DNA of 64,000 bases from Dyadobacter pollutisoli (GTDB taxonomy: Bacteria; Bacteroidota; Bacteroidia; Cytophagales; Spirosomataceae): positions 1,738,501 through 1,802,500 of the forward strand of contig NZ_CP112998.1 of the NCBI RefSeq assembly GCF_026625565.1. The letters run 5' to 3'. The notes under the pieces are model-generated. The model saw only the letters and a program-made list of their open reading frames with translations. It did not search any database and was not told the origin of the DNA. This document shows positions 17,285 to 26,261 of this stretch, in pieces; position 1 is the stretch's first letter; every line of letters begins with the position of its first letter. The position numbers were made by a program, and so were the translations under genes.

Positions 17285-18010
17285 TCAGAGGTAGAGCTTT
17301 ACCATTTCCCGCCAGTAGCGCGGCCTGTGCGCCTCCTCGTCCCAGACGTAAAGCTGATGTGGAACTGCGATCTGGTTTAATGAATGGCTCAGATGCTGGT
17401 TGTTGTCTAAGAATGTATCCTCGCGGCCGATCACCAGGGTAATGTCCAACCTCCGCAGCTGTCTGAGTAATTTGGGATCGGAGATTTTTGGTATAAAATG
17501 ATTGGGCATATTGTAATAAATATCCTCGTCGAAATATCCATCAAAAAGGTCAGCAAAAAAGGGTAGGGGCTGCGTCAGATCGTAACGGGCGCTCATGCCT
17601 ACCACTTTTGTGAAAACGGTTGGGTGTTTGAAAGCAATGTTGACCGCGTGATAGCCGCCCAGGCTGCATCCAGCGGCAATCAATCCCTTTTTTTTATTCT
17701 GTTTTTTAATAAAAGGAACTACTTCCTGCAGAATGTATTTTTCATATTGTAAATGCCGTGCAATGCGTTGAGCAGGGGGCGATTTGGAATAAAAACTCTC
17801 ACAGTCGATGCTATCTACGCAGTACACCTGAATTTCGCCTGCTTCTATTTTTGGTTTAAGAGCGTCAATGATCTTCCAGTTCTCAAAGTCATAAAAGTGG
17901 GCAGACCGTGTTGGGAAAAAAATGACCGGTGTGCCGGACTGGCCAAAGACCAATACTTCCATGAACCTTTCTAAAATCGGACTGAACCATTTATGATACG
18001 CTCTTTCCAT
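17285..18010 (-). CDS. Esterase (putative esterase D family), alpha/beta hydrolase
   Basis: I start at 18010 (MERAYHKWFSPILERFMEVLVFG), 11 bases after the stop of the upstream gene; the longer frame from 18091 would overlap that gene. The 241-residue product is cytoplasmic and has the alpha/beta-hydrolase nucleophile elbow GCSLGG (Ser catalytic), preceded by QYEKYILQEVVPFIKKQN as in esterase-D-like proteins. A candidate acid (GREDTFLDN) and a candidate catalytic His near the C-terminus (EEAHRPRYW) are present. The substrate is unknown. It is cotranscribed with an SGNH hydrolase, which suggests joint deacylation of some ester. Confidence 0.8.
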   Translation of the reverse strand: MERAYHKWFSPILERFMEVLVFGQSGTPVIFFPTRSAHFYDFENWKIIDALKPKIEAGEIQVYCVDSIDCESFYSKSPPAQRIARHLQYEKYILQEVVPFIKKQNKKKGLIAAGCSLGGYHAVNIAFKHPTVFTKVVGMSARYDLTQPLPFFADLFDGYFDEDIYYNMPNHFIPKISDPKLLRQLRRLDITLVIGREDTFLDNNQHLSHSLNQIAVPHQLYVWDEEAHRPRYWREMVKLYL

Positions 18011-18021
18011 GACCAGATGAG

Positions 18022-18645
18022 TTATGGTGCTTTTAGTAGTTCCTCGGAGCGAACCGAGGCATTCAGATTTTCGAGTATGATTTTTCTCCACAACGCATAA
18101 CCGTCGCGGCTCAGGTGCAGTCCGTCCGGTTCGAAAAGGGATTTTCTGGGATACCCCTGGTAATTGACCATCGAGGGGTAAATGTCGATAAAATGCTGAA
18201 ACGCATCTTTGCCGATCTCCTCACGGATCAAGGTATTGGTCAGCTTGATTCTGTCAATAATTTCCCAGCGTTGAAGACTGGGTTTTACAGATATAAAAAA
18301 CACAGGAACGTTACCGAAGCTCTGCCGGATCTGAGCAATCAGCTGACGATAAAACAGGCAAACTTCCGCCGGATCACGACCGTCGCCAAGATCGTTGTCG
18401 CCGGCGTAGATAATGATTGTTTTGGCCGAAGTAACAGGTGCCAGAAGCCTATCAAAAAACCAGGAGCAGGCCGCCAGTGTTGATCCGCCGAAGCCGAGAT
18501 TAACCGGTTTCAGCTCAGCAAAATCATCATAGAGAGAGGTCCACAAAGTAAAACTGGAACTTCCGTAAAAAACCGTCTCCGGCTCATAAGTCAGCTCCGA
18601 AAACTCTTTTTCCACCCTTACGACTTCTTCTTCATACCAGGTCAT
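18022..18645 (-). CDS. SGNH/GDSL-family hydrolase
   Basis: A 207-residue hydrolase with the SGNH blocks in order: block I FYGSSSFTLW (nucleophile Ser), block II LGFGGSTL (Gly), block III IIYAGDNDLGDG (Asn) and block V FEPDGLHLSRDGY (catalytic Asp and His). There is no signal peptide, so it should act in the cytoplasm on an acyl or acetyl ester. It is the first gene of a two-gene unit with the esterase downstream. About 220 bases separate it from the divergent lipoprotein gene. Confidence 0.87.
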   Translation of the reverse strand: MTWYEEEVVRVEKEFSELTYEPETVFYGSSSFTLWTSLYDDFAELKPVNLGFGGSTLAACSWFFDRLLAPVTSAKTIIIYAGDNDLGDGRDPAEVCLFYRQLIAQIRQSFGNVPVFFISVKPSLQRWEIIDRIKLTNTLIREEIGKDAFQHFIDIYPSMVNYQGYPRKSLFEPDGLHLSRDGYALWRKIILENLNASVRSEELLKAP

Positions 18646-18868
18646 GCCGTTTCACAAACAGTTTATAGAACCAAATATAGTCCCGGAACATTAACTATTC
18701 GTTAAGATTTGATCATCAGTTCAAGAATTTAGGAGCATTTTTTTGATTACGTATATACTTCTTTGGAATAGTGATATTAAAGGAGCAAAAAATCAAAATT
18801 TTCAAAAGTGGTTACAACCTTTTGTTATCTGAATGTTTCTTAATTATGGTTTTAACAAACACTATGTC

Positions 18869-19294
18869 ATGAAAAAAACAATTCTATTTGCACTAATCTG
18901 GGTTGCGGCAGTTGCCTGTGACCAGAAACAAGATGCTACCCCACAGGCTGAACTAAAAGCCACAAGCGTACCTTATCGGCAGATGACCACAGTAGCCGCC
19001 GCGGGCTCGGATCTCAAAGTTGATTTACAGGAAATTACCGACAGTCGTTGCCCCAAAAATGTAGTTTGCATTCAAATGGGCAGCGCTGCAATGAAGTTCA
19101 ATGTGTCTGATGCTTCCAATAAGGTAGACGTTAATGTCATTTACAAAGGAGATCGTAAAACCGACTATCAGACATTTACATTAAGTGGACAGACTTACCT
19201 GCTTAGAGTGAGCGAAGTGCTTCCTTATCCGGAGACAACCCAGTCGCCTAAGCTGGAAGATTACAAGGTAGATGTCACCATTGAAAAAAAGTAA
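18869..19294 (+). CDS. Small lipoprotein with RCP...C motif
   Basis: The start at 18869 gives MKKTILFALIWVAAVAC, a lipoprotein signal with Cys at residue 17; the frame opens 12 codons earlier, but that adds a poor N-terminus. The 141-residue precursor has a single beta-rich domain. Its central motif DSRCPKNVVCIQMGSA matches a pattern common in uncharacterised bacterial lipoproteins (RCP-x4-C-x-W/M-x-G), where the two Cys may form a disulfide. It probably faces the periplasm. Function unknown. An intrinsic terminator follows. Confidence 0.8.
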   Translation: MKKTILFALIWVAAVACDQKQDATPQAELKATSVPYRQMTTVAAAGSDLKVDLQEITDSRCPKNVVCIQMGSAAMKFNVSDASNKVDVNVIYKGDRKTDYQTFTLSGQTYLLRVSEVLPYPETTQSPKLEDYKVDVTIEKK

Positions 19295-19322
19295 TAGATT
19301 AAGATTTGGTGTGAAGGTTAGT

Positions 19323-19354
19323 AAAAGGAGTCAGGCTCAGACCTGGCTCCTTTT
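19323..19354 (+). terminator. Intrinsic terminator
   Basis: AAAAGGAGTCAGG and CCTGGCTCCTTTT form a stem with one G-T pair around a CTCAGA loop, 28 bases after the lipoprotein stop codon. Confidence 0.88.
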
Positions 19355-19431
19355 CTCTTTAGTGGGTTTTTATCGACCATTTTAGTAATTTGTTGTGTAA
19401 CTTGTCGGAGTAAAAAAGCTTATCTGAACCA

Positions 19432-20364
19432 ATGAAGCAACTTTTTTCAAGGCGGGAAGTTGTACAGGGCCTGGCCGCCGCAGGGGGGGCGCTGCTGTTG
19501 AACCCGTTGCCAACACTTGCCGAAAACAATGGACCGATGATTTTACAAAGAAAAATACCTGCATCAGGAGAACAGCTACCCGTCGTCGGACTAGGCTCCT
19601 GGCAGCAATTTGATGTTGGGGCAAGCTCGGCGGAAAGAGTGCCTTTGAAAGAAGTATTGATCAAGATGCAGGAAGCTGGCGGAAAGGTAATCGATGCATC
19701 GCCTATGTATGGCCGTGCTGAGGAGGTAATCGGTGATCTGACCAAGGAAATCAAATTGAATGATCAGTTTTTCTTTGCTACCAAAGTCTGGACTACCGGA
19801 AAACAGGAGGGGATCGATCAGATGAATGATTCATTTAGAAAAATGGGACGCAGTAAAATGGATCTGATGCAGGTTCACAATTTGCAGGATTGGCAAACCC
19901 ATTTGAAAACGCTGAAAGATTGGAAACAGCAAGGTAAAGTAAAATACATTGGAATTACTCATTACACGGACTCTGCTCATTCGCGCCTCGAACAGATCGT
20001 GAAGTCAAAAGCTGTTGATTTTGTGCAGTTTAATTACTCGATCCTATCGCGTAATGCAGAAAAAAGCCTGCTTCATGCTGCCAGAGAAAACGGGGTCGCT
20101 GTGATCATTAATGAACCGTTTGAGCAAGGCGCATTATTCAGGGCGGTTAAAGGAAAGACATTACCACCGTGGGCAGGCGATTATGACATTAAAAGCTGGG
20201 CGCAGTTCTTTTTGAAATATATTATTGGTAATGAAGCGGTTACCTGTGTGATACCAGGCACCTCCGATGTTAAACATTTGCTGGATAACATCGGAGCAGG
20301 ACTGGGTAGGATCCCTGATGAACAGGGCCGCAAAAAAATGCTTGAATGGATGGAGACAGTTTAA
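19432..20364 (+). CDS. Tat-exported aldo/keto reductase
   Basis: A 310-residue aldo/keto reductase with a twin-arginine signal (FSRREVVQGLAAAGGALLL), so the folded enzyme is probably sent to the periplasm. AKR hallmarks: GLGSWQQFDVG, then the tetrad Asp and Tyr in DASPMYGRAEEVIG, Lys in FFATKVW and His in MQVHNLQDW. The C-terminal region has VIPGTSDVKHLLDN, where NADPH-binding AKRs usually carry their cofactor loop. A run of seven G (19483-19489) lies in the signal-peptide coding region. It converges directly, with no gap, on the quinoprotein gene. Confidence 0.88.
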   Translation: MKQLFSRREVVQGLAAAGGALLLNPLPTLAENNGPMILQRKIPASGEQLPVVGLGSWQQFDVGASSAERVPLKEVLIKMQEAGGKVIDASPMYGRAEEVIGDLTKEIKLNDQFFFATKVWTTGKQEGIDQMNDSFRKMGRSKMDLMQVHNLQDWQTHLKTLKDWKQQGKVKYIGITHYTDSAHSRLEQIVKSKAVDFVQFNYSILSRNAEKSLLHAARENGVAVIINEPFEQGALFRAVKGKTLPPWAGDYDIKSWAQFFLKYIIGNEAVTCVIPGTSDVKHLLDNIGAGLGRIPDEQGRKKMLEWMETV

Positions 20365-22485
20365 CTATTCCAAAGCGAAGGCGACGTATTGGTTTCCCTT
20401 TTTGGTTCCCAGCTTGGTACCGCCGCAAGCAATGACCACATACTGTTTTCCATTCACCTGATAGGTGGACGGTGTTGCAAATCCGGCGGCAGGAAGTGTG
20501 GTTTCCCATAAAAGTTTGCCGGTCTTTTTATCAAATGCCCGGAATTTACCGTCTTTGGTCGCAGCAATGAAAAGCAGGCCGCTGGCGGTTACAACCGGGC
20601 CGCCGTAATTTTCGGTTCCGGTTGTTGGTACACCTTTTGATTTCAGTGATTCCACTTCTCCGAAAGGTATCTTCCACAAATATTCTCCCGTATTCAGATT
20701 AATCGCATTCAATGTTCCCCAGGGCGGTGAAATCGCAGGAAGACCATTGGCGTCCAAAAACTTGTTATAACCCGTGCTCTGATAGGGCAGGTATACCCTT
20801 TTCGAAGCTGGTGTAGCTGACACAGCCTCTACTTTTTCATCACCAAACAAAAACGAAACCAAAGCCTGCTTTTCCTCCGAAGTAAGCATAGTGAAGCCCG
20901 GCATCATTCCTTTTCCAGATGTGATCAGTTGCGTTACAAATGGGCGGTCACGACGTGTCCCGATATCCACCAGAGAAGGATATCCACTTTTGGCATTGCC
21001 TTTTCGCTGCGGCCCGTGGCAGGTGACGCAGTAAGTAGTGTACACTTTTTCACCGGGACTGAGATTGGAAAGCTCGCTTTCTTTGGGCGTATCTTTCATG
21101 GTCAGAATCCAGGCCATTTCATTGCTATTCACATACAGGATCCCTTCTTCGGGGTCGGCGGCTGCGCCTCCCCACTCGGCGCCACCGTCAAATCCAGGTA
21201 AAATTACGGTTCCTTCCTTGCTGGGTGCGGCGAAGAGTTCCTTTTTGTATCCTTTGAATTTGATCATCAAAGAGTCTTTATCCGGTGCGTATGGGCTGAT
21301 ATCTTTCTCAGTCAATGTATATGCCTGACGTGCGTAGGGGGCGGGTTTGCTTGGGGTTGGCTGGCTGGGCCATGGGAATTCGCCGGGTAAAGCTGTTTTG
21401 GGCGCGACAACTTCTTTAATCGGAAAAAGGGGTTTTCCTGTCACGCGGTCAAAAATAAAGACATAACCTTGTTTGCTAACCTGTGCCACAGCATCGATCT
21501 TTCGAGACCGTCCGTCGGGGCCTTTCTGGGTAACGGTGATCAGGTTAGGAGGTGCGGGCAGATCGCGGTCCCAAATGTCATGGTGCATAGTCTGAAAATG
21601 CCAGATTCGCTTTCCGGTGCGGGCATCCAAGGCGAGCAATGAATTGGCAAAAAGGTTAGTGCCCTTTCTTTTGCCTCCATAAAAATCGTATCCCGCCGAG
21701 CCTGTCGGTACGTACAGAATACCGCGTTTCCGGTCGATAGCGGTACCTGCCCAGTTGTTGGCAGCGCCTGTGTAAGTGTTTTTGTATGCATCCGGCGGAA
21801 AAGTTTCATATCCGAATTCACCCGGATAAGGAATGGTGTGAAATGTCCATTCCAATTTACCTGTTTTAACATTAAAAGCCCTGAGATCACCAGGCGCAGC
21901 GTCAGAGTCTTCTGAAAGACGAAGCGGCATGATGATCAGATCTTCAAAAATGGTCCCTGGTGTGTTGGAGACCATGTATTTACCTTTCGCTATTTCGGGC
22001 AAACCAGTGTGCAGGTCTACCTTTCCATGATCGCCAAAGCTGTCAATCACTTTACCCGTACGGGCGTCGAGCGCATACAGAAATGGCCCCATTGCATGCA
22101 GGATCCTTTTGTCGTTGCCTTCGCTCCAATAGGTAAGCCCTCTGCTGGTATTGGAGCCATTTTTTGATTTATCACCGAAAAGCCAGATCTGTTTGCCCGT
22201 AGCAGCGTCCAGCGCAAAGGCCTGAACAGCCGAAGTGACACCATACAGAAGGCCGTCTACGATAATCGGGTTTACCTGCGTTTGCCCTGAATCCGGCATC
22301 GCGTAGGTCCAGGCTATTTTCAGATTCTTAACATTACCGGGATTGATCTGGGTCAATGACGAGTAATGGTTCCTATCCGGGCCACCCAGATACTCAGTCC
22401 ATTCATCTTTTTTATCGTCAGAAATATTCCGTGCGCCAAGTAACAGTAATGCGGAGGCAGCAATGCAAAGTATGGGTTTGAACAT
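20365..22485 (-). CDS. PQQ-dependent quinoprotein dehydrogenase with internal cytochrome c domain
   Basis: I start at 22485 (MFKPILCIAASALLLLGARN, signal peptide); the open frame extends further upstream, but those codons read into the end of the sialate esterase gene. The 706-residue product is an eight-bladed PQQ propeller (repeats such as LDAATGKQIWLFGD, LDARTGKVIDSFGD, LDARTGKRIWHFQT). A cytochrome c domain (CVTCH near residue 485; axial Met probably in KGMMPGF) sits before the last blades, which resume with LNTGEYLWKIPFGE and DKKTGKLLWETTLP. This arrangement is known in membrane-glucose-dehydrogenase-like quinoproteins. It should oxidise a sugar or alcohol in the periplasm. It lies 34 bases downstream of the sialate esterase gene. 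Confidence 0.88.
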   Translation of the reverse strand: MFKPILCIAASALLLLGARNISDDKKDEWTEYLGGPDRNHYSSLTQINPGNVKNLKIAWTYAMPDSGQTQVNPIIVDGLLYGVTSAVQAFALDAATGKQIWLFGDKSKNGSNTSRGLTYWSEGNDKRILHAMGPFLYALDARTGKVIDSFGDHGKVDLHTGLPEIAKGKYMVSNTPGTIFEDLIIMPLRLSEDSDAAPGDLRAFNVKTGKLEWTFHTIPYPGEFGYETFPPDAYKNTYTGAANNWAGTAIDRKRGILYVPTGSAGYDFYGGKRKGTNLFANSLLALDARTGKRIWHFQTMHHDIWDRDLPAPPNLITVTQKGPDGRSRKIDAVAQVSKQGYVFIFDRVTGKPLFPIKEVVAPKTALPGEFPWPSQPTPSKPAPYARQAYTLTEKDISPYAPDKDSLMIKFKGYKKELFAAPSKEGTVILPGFDGGAEWGGAAADPEEGILYVNSNEMAWILTMKDTPKESELSNLSPGEKVYTTYCVTCHGPQRKGNAKSGYPSLVDIGTRRDRPFVTQLITSGKGMMPGFTMLTSEEKQALVSFLFGDEKVEAVSATPASKRVYLPYQSTGYNKFLDANGLPAISPPWGTLNAINLNTGEYLWKIPFGEVESLKSKGVPTTGTENYGGPVVTASGLLFIAATKDGKFRAFDKKTGKLLWETTLPAAGFATPSTYQVNGKQYVVIACGGTKLGTKKGNQYVAFALE

Positions 22486-22519
22486 TTTATTCTTTGAGTA
22501 CAATATAGGAAGGGGAGCT

Positions 22520-24475
22520 CTATTCGAATTTACTGTTAACGGTAATGCCAGGCCAGGTATCGCTTCTGAAACCGCTTGCCGGAAAACCGTCGGTACTGTA
22601 AAGATTGGCATCTTCCGGGGCGTCCGACCAGGCATACCTTACCGAGGCAGGTTTGGTTACTTTGGGATGTGATACTACCACCGTATTTCCTTTGATCACG
22701 GCTTGGGCGTAGTAAAATACTTTATCATCTCCGGCGATTTCAAAACCTTTGAGATAACCATATTTGTCTTTTACCATTAACCCATTTTCCGCATTTTTAA
22801 AAGAAACAATAGCTTTACCATCCTCGAACTGAACTTTATCATATAATGGCGAGGCGTAGGGTATATTCTGGCCGTAATCCAGTTTCAAAGCATTGGTTGC
22901 CAGTCTGTGGGCCACATCCTGTTTGTTGGTTGGATGAATGTCGAGCGGGTTTCCGACGTCAGTAGAAACGGCCATACCTGTTTTAGGCAGACTGAGCGTC
23001 ATGTTCTGCGCCTCGCGAAGCTCCCCCCAGTTACTGCCTTTATTACTGTCATTTTCCTGGCCGAAGCTAGAAAGCTGTACCCAGTAAAACGAGAATTCAT
23101 CATTCCATAATTTACGCCAATCATTGATCATCAATGGAAACGACCGGCGGTACTGGTACGCCCTGCCTGCATTACTTTCACCCTGATACCACAATGCGCC
23201 CCTGATGCCAAACGGGATCAGCGGCACGATCATCGCATTGTAAATGCTGGTACCGACATTGTTCATCAGGTGTGCATACTCATGTTTTTCAGCAAAAGAA
23301 GGCATGAGCATCCAATCCTTCGCCAAGCTGATTTTAGTACCCCCAACCTCAATGTATAAATCGTTGGCAGATCCAATAAAGCCCGGGCCAAACCACGAAG
23401 TAGCAACCTGATTCCCTAGCTTGATGACGAGCTGATTTTTTCCTTCTTTCCAAATACTGGCAGGCACAGTGATCTTTTTCACCCCTTTTACCGCGCCCTG
23501 GCTAACTAGTTTGCCATTAATATAAACCTCATTTGGACTATCATTTTCGGAGAGCGACAAAACGGTTTGCTTAGCAGCGATATCTGCGGGAAGCGTGATT
23601 TCTTTGGCCATAAAACCGTTTCCACGAAAGCCCATCAAACCTTTCCAGTCCCATTGTCCGACCGGATCGGCCGTTTTTTGCCAATGGGAAAAATCGGCGG
23701 CACCACCTACATATTTCTTTTCATCATCTGCGGAAGGGGTAAAGGAAGCATTTTTGAATAGTTGTTTTCTAAGTTTGCTATCCATGATCAAGTCAGCATC
23801 CTGCCAGGTTTGCGGCAAATGCTGGGCGTAGGATTTCAGGCCGTCATCGGTGAGCATGGCTTCTTTGCTGATCCAGCCTTCCACCTGCGAGCCGCCCCAC
23901 GACGAATGCAATATGCCCACCGGTATTTTAAGTTTTTGATACAATTCCCTGGCGAAAAAGAAGCCGATAGCTGTAAACCCGCCGACAGTCTCAGAAGAAG
24001 CGATTTTCCATTCTCCCGTTTTAAGATCTTTTTCGGGCTGCAATGTCACTTCATGATCCACCCTGAAGTGACGGACCTGCGGGTAGTCTGCATTCTGTTT
24101 TTCGGCCGCGAAGTTTTTCGCAGCCGATACCGGCCATTCCATATTCGATTGCCCCGAACAGAGCCATACTTCGCCGATCAGCACATCATTAACGGTCGCT
24201 GTGCCGGATTTGGCAGTGACATTCAGCGTGTGCGGGCCGCCTGCTTCGAGAGGATTAATCCGTACAATCCATTTGCCGGAAGCGTCTGCTTTTGCAGTGG
24301 CGGTCTGGCCTGCCAGCGTTACAGTTACCTTTTCACCCGCCGTAGTCCAGCCCCAAACAGGGATCGGTTTCTGGCGTTGCAGCACCACGTGATCAGAAAA
24401 TAAACGGGCTAGCTTGACCTGGCCAAAGACACTGGTGTGAATAATCAGTAACAGAACTAAAAACAAACGGTTCAT
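22520..24475 (-). CDS. Sialate O-acetylesterase family protein
   Basis: A 651-residue secreted carbohydrate esterase. Signal peptide to about residue 18 (HTSVFGQ). An N-terminal beta domain (LARLFSDHVVLQRQKPIPVWGW) follows, then the SGNH-type catalytic region split by an insert. The block I nucleophile is in VWLCSGQSNMEWPV, and further blocks are GILHSSWGGSQVEGW and IRGALWYQGESNAG. The region with LAKDWMLMP is typical of the family. A galactose-binding-like jelly-roll insert lies around 270-380. It removes O-acetyl groups from sialic acids or, in many Bacteroidota, from other glycans. It appears to lead a two-gene unit with the quinoprotein. Confidence 0.9.
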   Translation of the reverse strand: MNRLFLVLLLIIHTSVFGQVKLARLFSDHVVLQRQKPIPVWGWTTAGEKVTVTLAGQTATAKADASGKWIVRINPLEAGGPHTLNVTAKSGTATVNDVLIGEVWLCSGQSNMEWPVSAAKNFAAEKQNADYPQVRHFRVDHEVTLQPEKDLKTGEWKIASSETVGGFTAIGFFFARELYQKLKIPVGILHSSWGGSQVEGWISKEAMLTDDGLKSYAQHLPQTWQDADLIMDSKLRKQLFKNASFTPSADDEKKYVGGAADFSHWQKTADPVGQWDWKGLMGFRGNGFMAKEITLPADIAAKQTVLSLSENDSPNEVYINGKLVSQGAVKGVKKITVPASIWKEGKNQLVIKLGNQVATSWFGPGFIGSANDLYIEVGGTKISLAKDWMLMPSFAEKHEYAHLMNNVGTSIYNAMIVPLIPFGIRGALWYQGESNAGRAYQYRRSFPLMINDWRKLWNDEFSFYWVQLSSFGQENDSNKGSNWGELREAQNMTLSLPKTGMAVSTDVGNPLDIHPTNKQDVAHRLATNALKLDYGQNIPYASPLYDKVQFEDGKAIVSFKNAENGLMVKDKYGYLKGFEIAGDDKVFYYAQAVIKGNTVVVSHPKVTKPASVRYAWSDAPEDANLYSTDGFPASGFRSDTWPGITVNSKFE

Positions 24476-24615
24476 AAACGCTTCTCTAAGTGAATTAATG
24501 GTTATAAAATACGGATAGGGTGCCTTTTCTACTTAAAACTCTAACTTTGCAACGCCCCTTTTTATTCTCATCATCATTCCTTCGTTTGGTAAAATCAGCT
24601 GTAAATTTTTGTTGA

Positions 24616-25515
24616 ATGATATCGATTATAATATGTTCCGCCGATGCGACTGATCTGTTACAAGTCAAATTGAACATTGGCAGGACAATAGGAGTACCTT
24701 ATGAAATCATTGCTTTCGACAATAGCGATGGCCAAAGGGGTATTTGTGAAGTTTATAATGAAGGTGCACGCACTGCCAAATATGAAATGCTCTGTTTCAT
24801 GCATGAGGACATTGAAATGAAAACGGTGGGGTGGGGCGGCAAGGTTTTGGAGATTTTTGAAACAAACCCTGGGCTTGGACTTCTCGGAATTGCGGGCGGG
24901 GGCTATAAGTCACTGGCACCTTCCAGCTGGTACAATTACTATTTGCAGGAAAATGGCGGTTTTTATTGCAACTTGATACAAGGTTATAAGCATACCGGGA
25001 AACCTGAAATGCTTGACTATCGCAATCCTAAAAACGAGCACCTGTCGAAAGTTGCCTGTGTGGATGGCTGCTGGTTTTGCAGTCCAAAGCACATTGCATT
25101 GAAATACGGATTTGATGAAAAATTACTAAGAAAATTTCACGGATATGACCTTGATTTCGGCATTGCGATCAGTCGTGAGTTTGAAGCTGGTGTCACATTT
25201 GAGATTCTTCTTAAACATTACTCAGAGGGAAATTTCAATAAATCGTGGATGGACGAGATTTTGAAAGTTCACAAAAAGTGGAGTGGTGTTTTGCCAGTCA
25301 ATGTAGATAACGTGCCCAAAAACCATTTAAAACGAATCGAGCGAGACGCCTTGGAAATCTTTTTGCAGCAAAGCGTTGACAAGGGAAGATACTCAAAATG
25401 GGAACTGATCAAACTAATTTGGACAACAAGGCATTCCCGAGTTGCCACATTCTCCTTTCCTTACAAGTTGATGATCAGGCTATTTAAAATGAAAAAAACA
25501 GCTCGTTCTATCTGA
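24616..25515 (+). CDS. Glycosyltransferase-like protein, family 2 type
   Basis: A 299-residue protein with a GT-A-like start (MISIIICSADATDLLQVKLN ... EIIAFDNSDGQRG). The DxD-like metal/nucleotide motif is probably in CFMHEDIEM. It lacks the standard VDDxSxD motif and matches the divergent glycosyltransferase-like group seen in polysaccharide loci. Motifs such as VDGCWFCSPKHIAL and FHGYDLDFGIAISRE resemble acceptor-site segments. No membrane segment. The end overlaps the next, convergent glycosyltransferase gene by eight bases. It probably adds a sugar to a surface glycan; the specificity cannot be read. Confidence 0.78.
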   Translation: MISIIICSADATDLLQVKLNIGRTIGVPYEIIAFDNSDGQRGICEVYNEGARTAKYEMLCFMHEDIEMKTVGWGGKVLEIFETNPGLGLLGIAGGGYKSLAPSSWYNYYLQENGGFYCNLIQGYKHTGKPEMLDYRNPKNEHLSKVACVDGCWFCSPKHIALKYGFDEKLLRKFHGYDLDFGIAISREFEAGVTFEILLKHYSEGNFNKSWMDEILKVHKKWSGVLPVNVDNVPKNHLKRIERDALEIFLQQSVDKGRYSKWELIKLIWTTRHSRVATFSFPYKLMIRLFKMKKTARSI

Positions 25516-26260
25516 TTTTTTTAAGCTCTTTGTAAAACTTCCTGACCCGGTTCAAGTAGGAAAAGTAGCTTCTGCCTCCCCATTTGTATTCATAATAGAA
25601 CCGCTCACGGCTCGTCAGTTCGAGCTGTTCGGTGGTGGTTTTTGTTTTCAGCGTCCGGCTTTCCAAATGGTCCACAATGGAAGAAGTTACCAGTGCATGT
25701 TTCAAACCAAATTTTTGAAGCGTGTTGCTGTAATCATTGTCGGCGAACCAGAACTTGAATGCGGGATCAAGCTTCCCGGTGGTTTTCAGCATGTCACGTT
25801 TGAAGAATAAGCACCAGCCGATTAGCTCTTGTCTCACCTCATAGCCGTAATGTACCCGGCCATCCAGCGCGAAACCTTGTTCGGAATGGTGAATACTGCA
25901 TGCAGGACTTGCGCTATAAAGTTCCGGATCTGCATTAAAGGCCTTCAAGATCTCGGTCGCCCAGCCTTCATGGAAAATCAGGTCATTGTTACAAATGCAG
26001 ACATATTTACTTTTGGTCATGCCAATACCAATGTTCATATATCGGTGGTAACCAAATCTCTTCCAGGGGTAAACTGTTTTCGAGTTAGGGTATTGATATC
26101 GTTTTAAACTTTTATTGGATTCAATAACAATGATATTGAACTTGATCTTTTCCGGGGCTTCTGACTTTACAAGGCTTTCAATGCCGTCCAATGTAATTTT
26201 TTTGAGCTCCTCATTCCTTGCATAACTCAGAATTATGATGTCGATTTCTGTGGGTGCCAT
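25508..26260 (-). CDS. Family 2 glycosyltransferase
   Basis: A 250-residue GT-A glycosyltransferase: IDIIILSYARNEELKKITLDG at the N-terminus, a YVCICNNDLIFHEGW motif in the DxD position, and FWFADNDYSNTLQKFG near the C-terminus, where the catalytic base would lie. It is cytoplasmic, without membrane helices. It is last in a tightly packed minus-strand unit; its ATG comes one base after the stop of the preceding glycosyltransferase. Sugar specificity is unknown. Confidence 0.85.
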   Translation of the reverse strand: MAPTEIDIIILSYARNEELKKITLDGIESLVKSEAPEKIKFNIIVIESNKSLKRYQYPNSKTVYPWKRFGYHRYMNIGIGMTKSKYVCICNNDLIFHEGWATEILKAFNADPELYSASPACSIHHSEQGFALDGRVHYGYEVRQELIGWCLFFKRDMLKTTGKLDPAFKFWFADNDYSNTLQKFGLKHALVTSSIVDHLESRTLKTKTTTEQLELTSRERFYYEYKWGGRSYFSYLNRVRKFYKELKKIR

Positions 26261-26261
26261 A

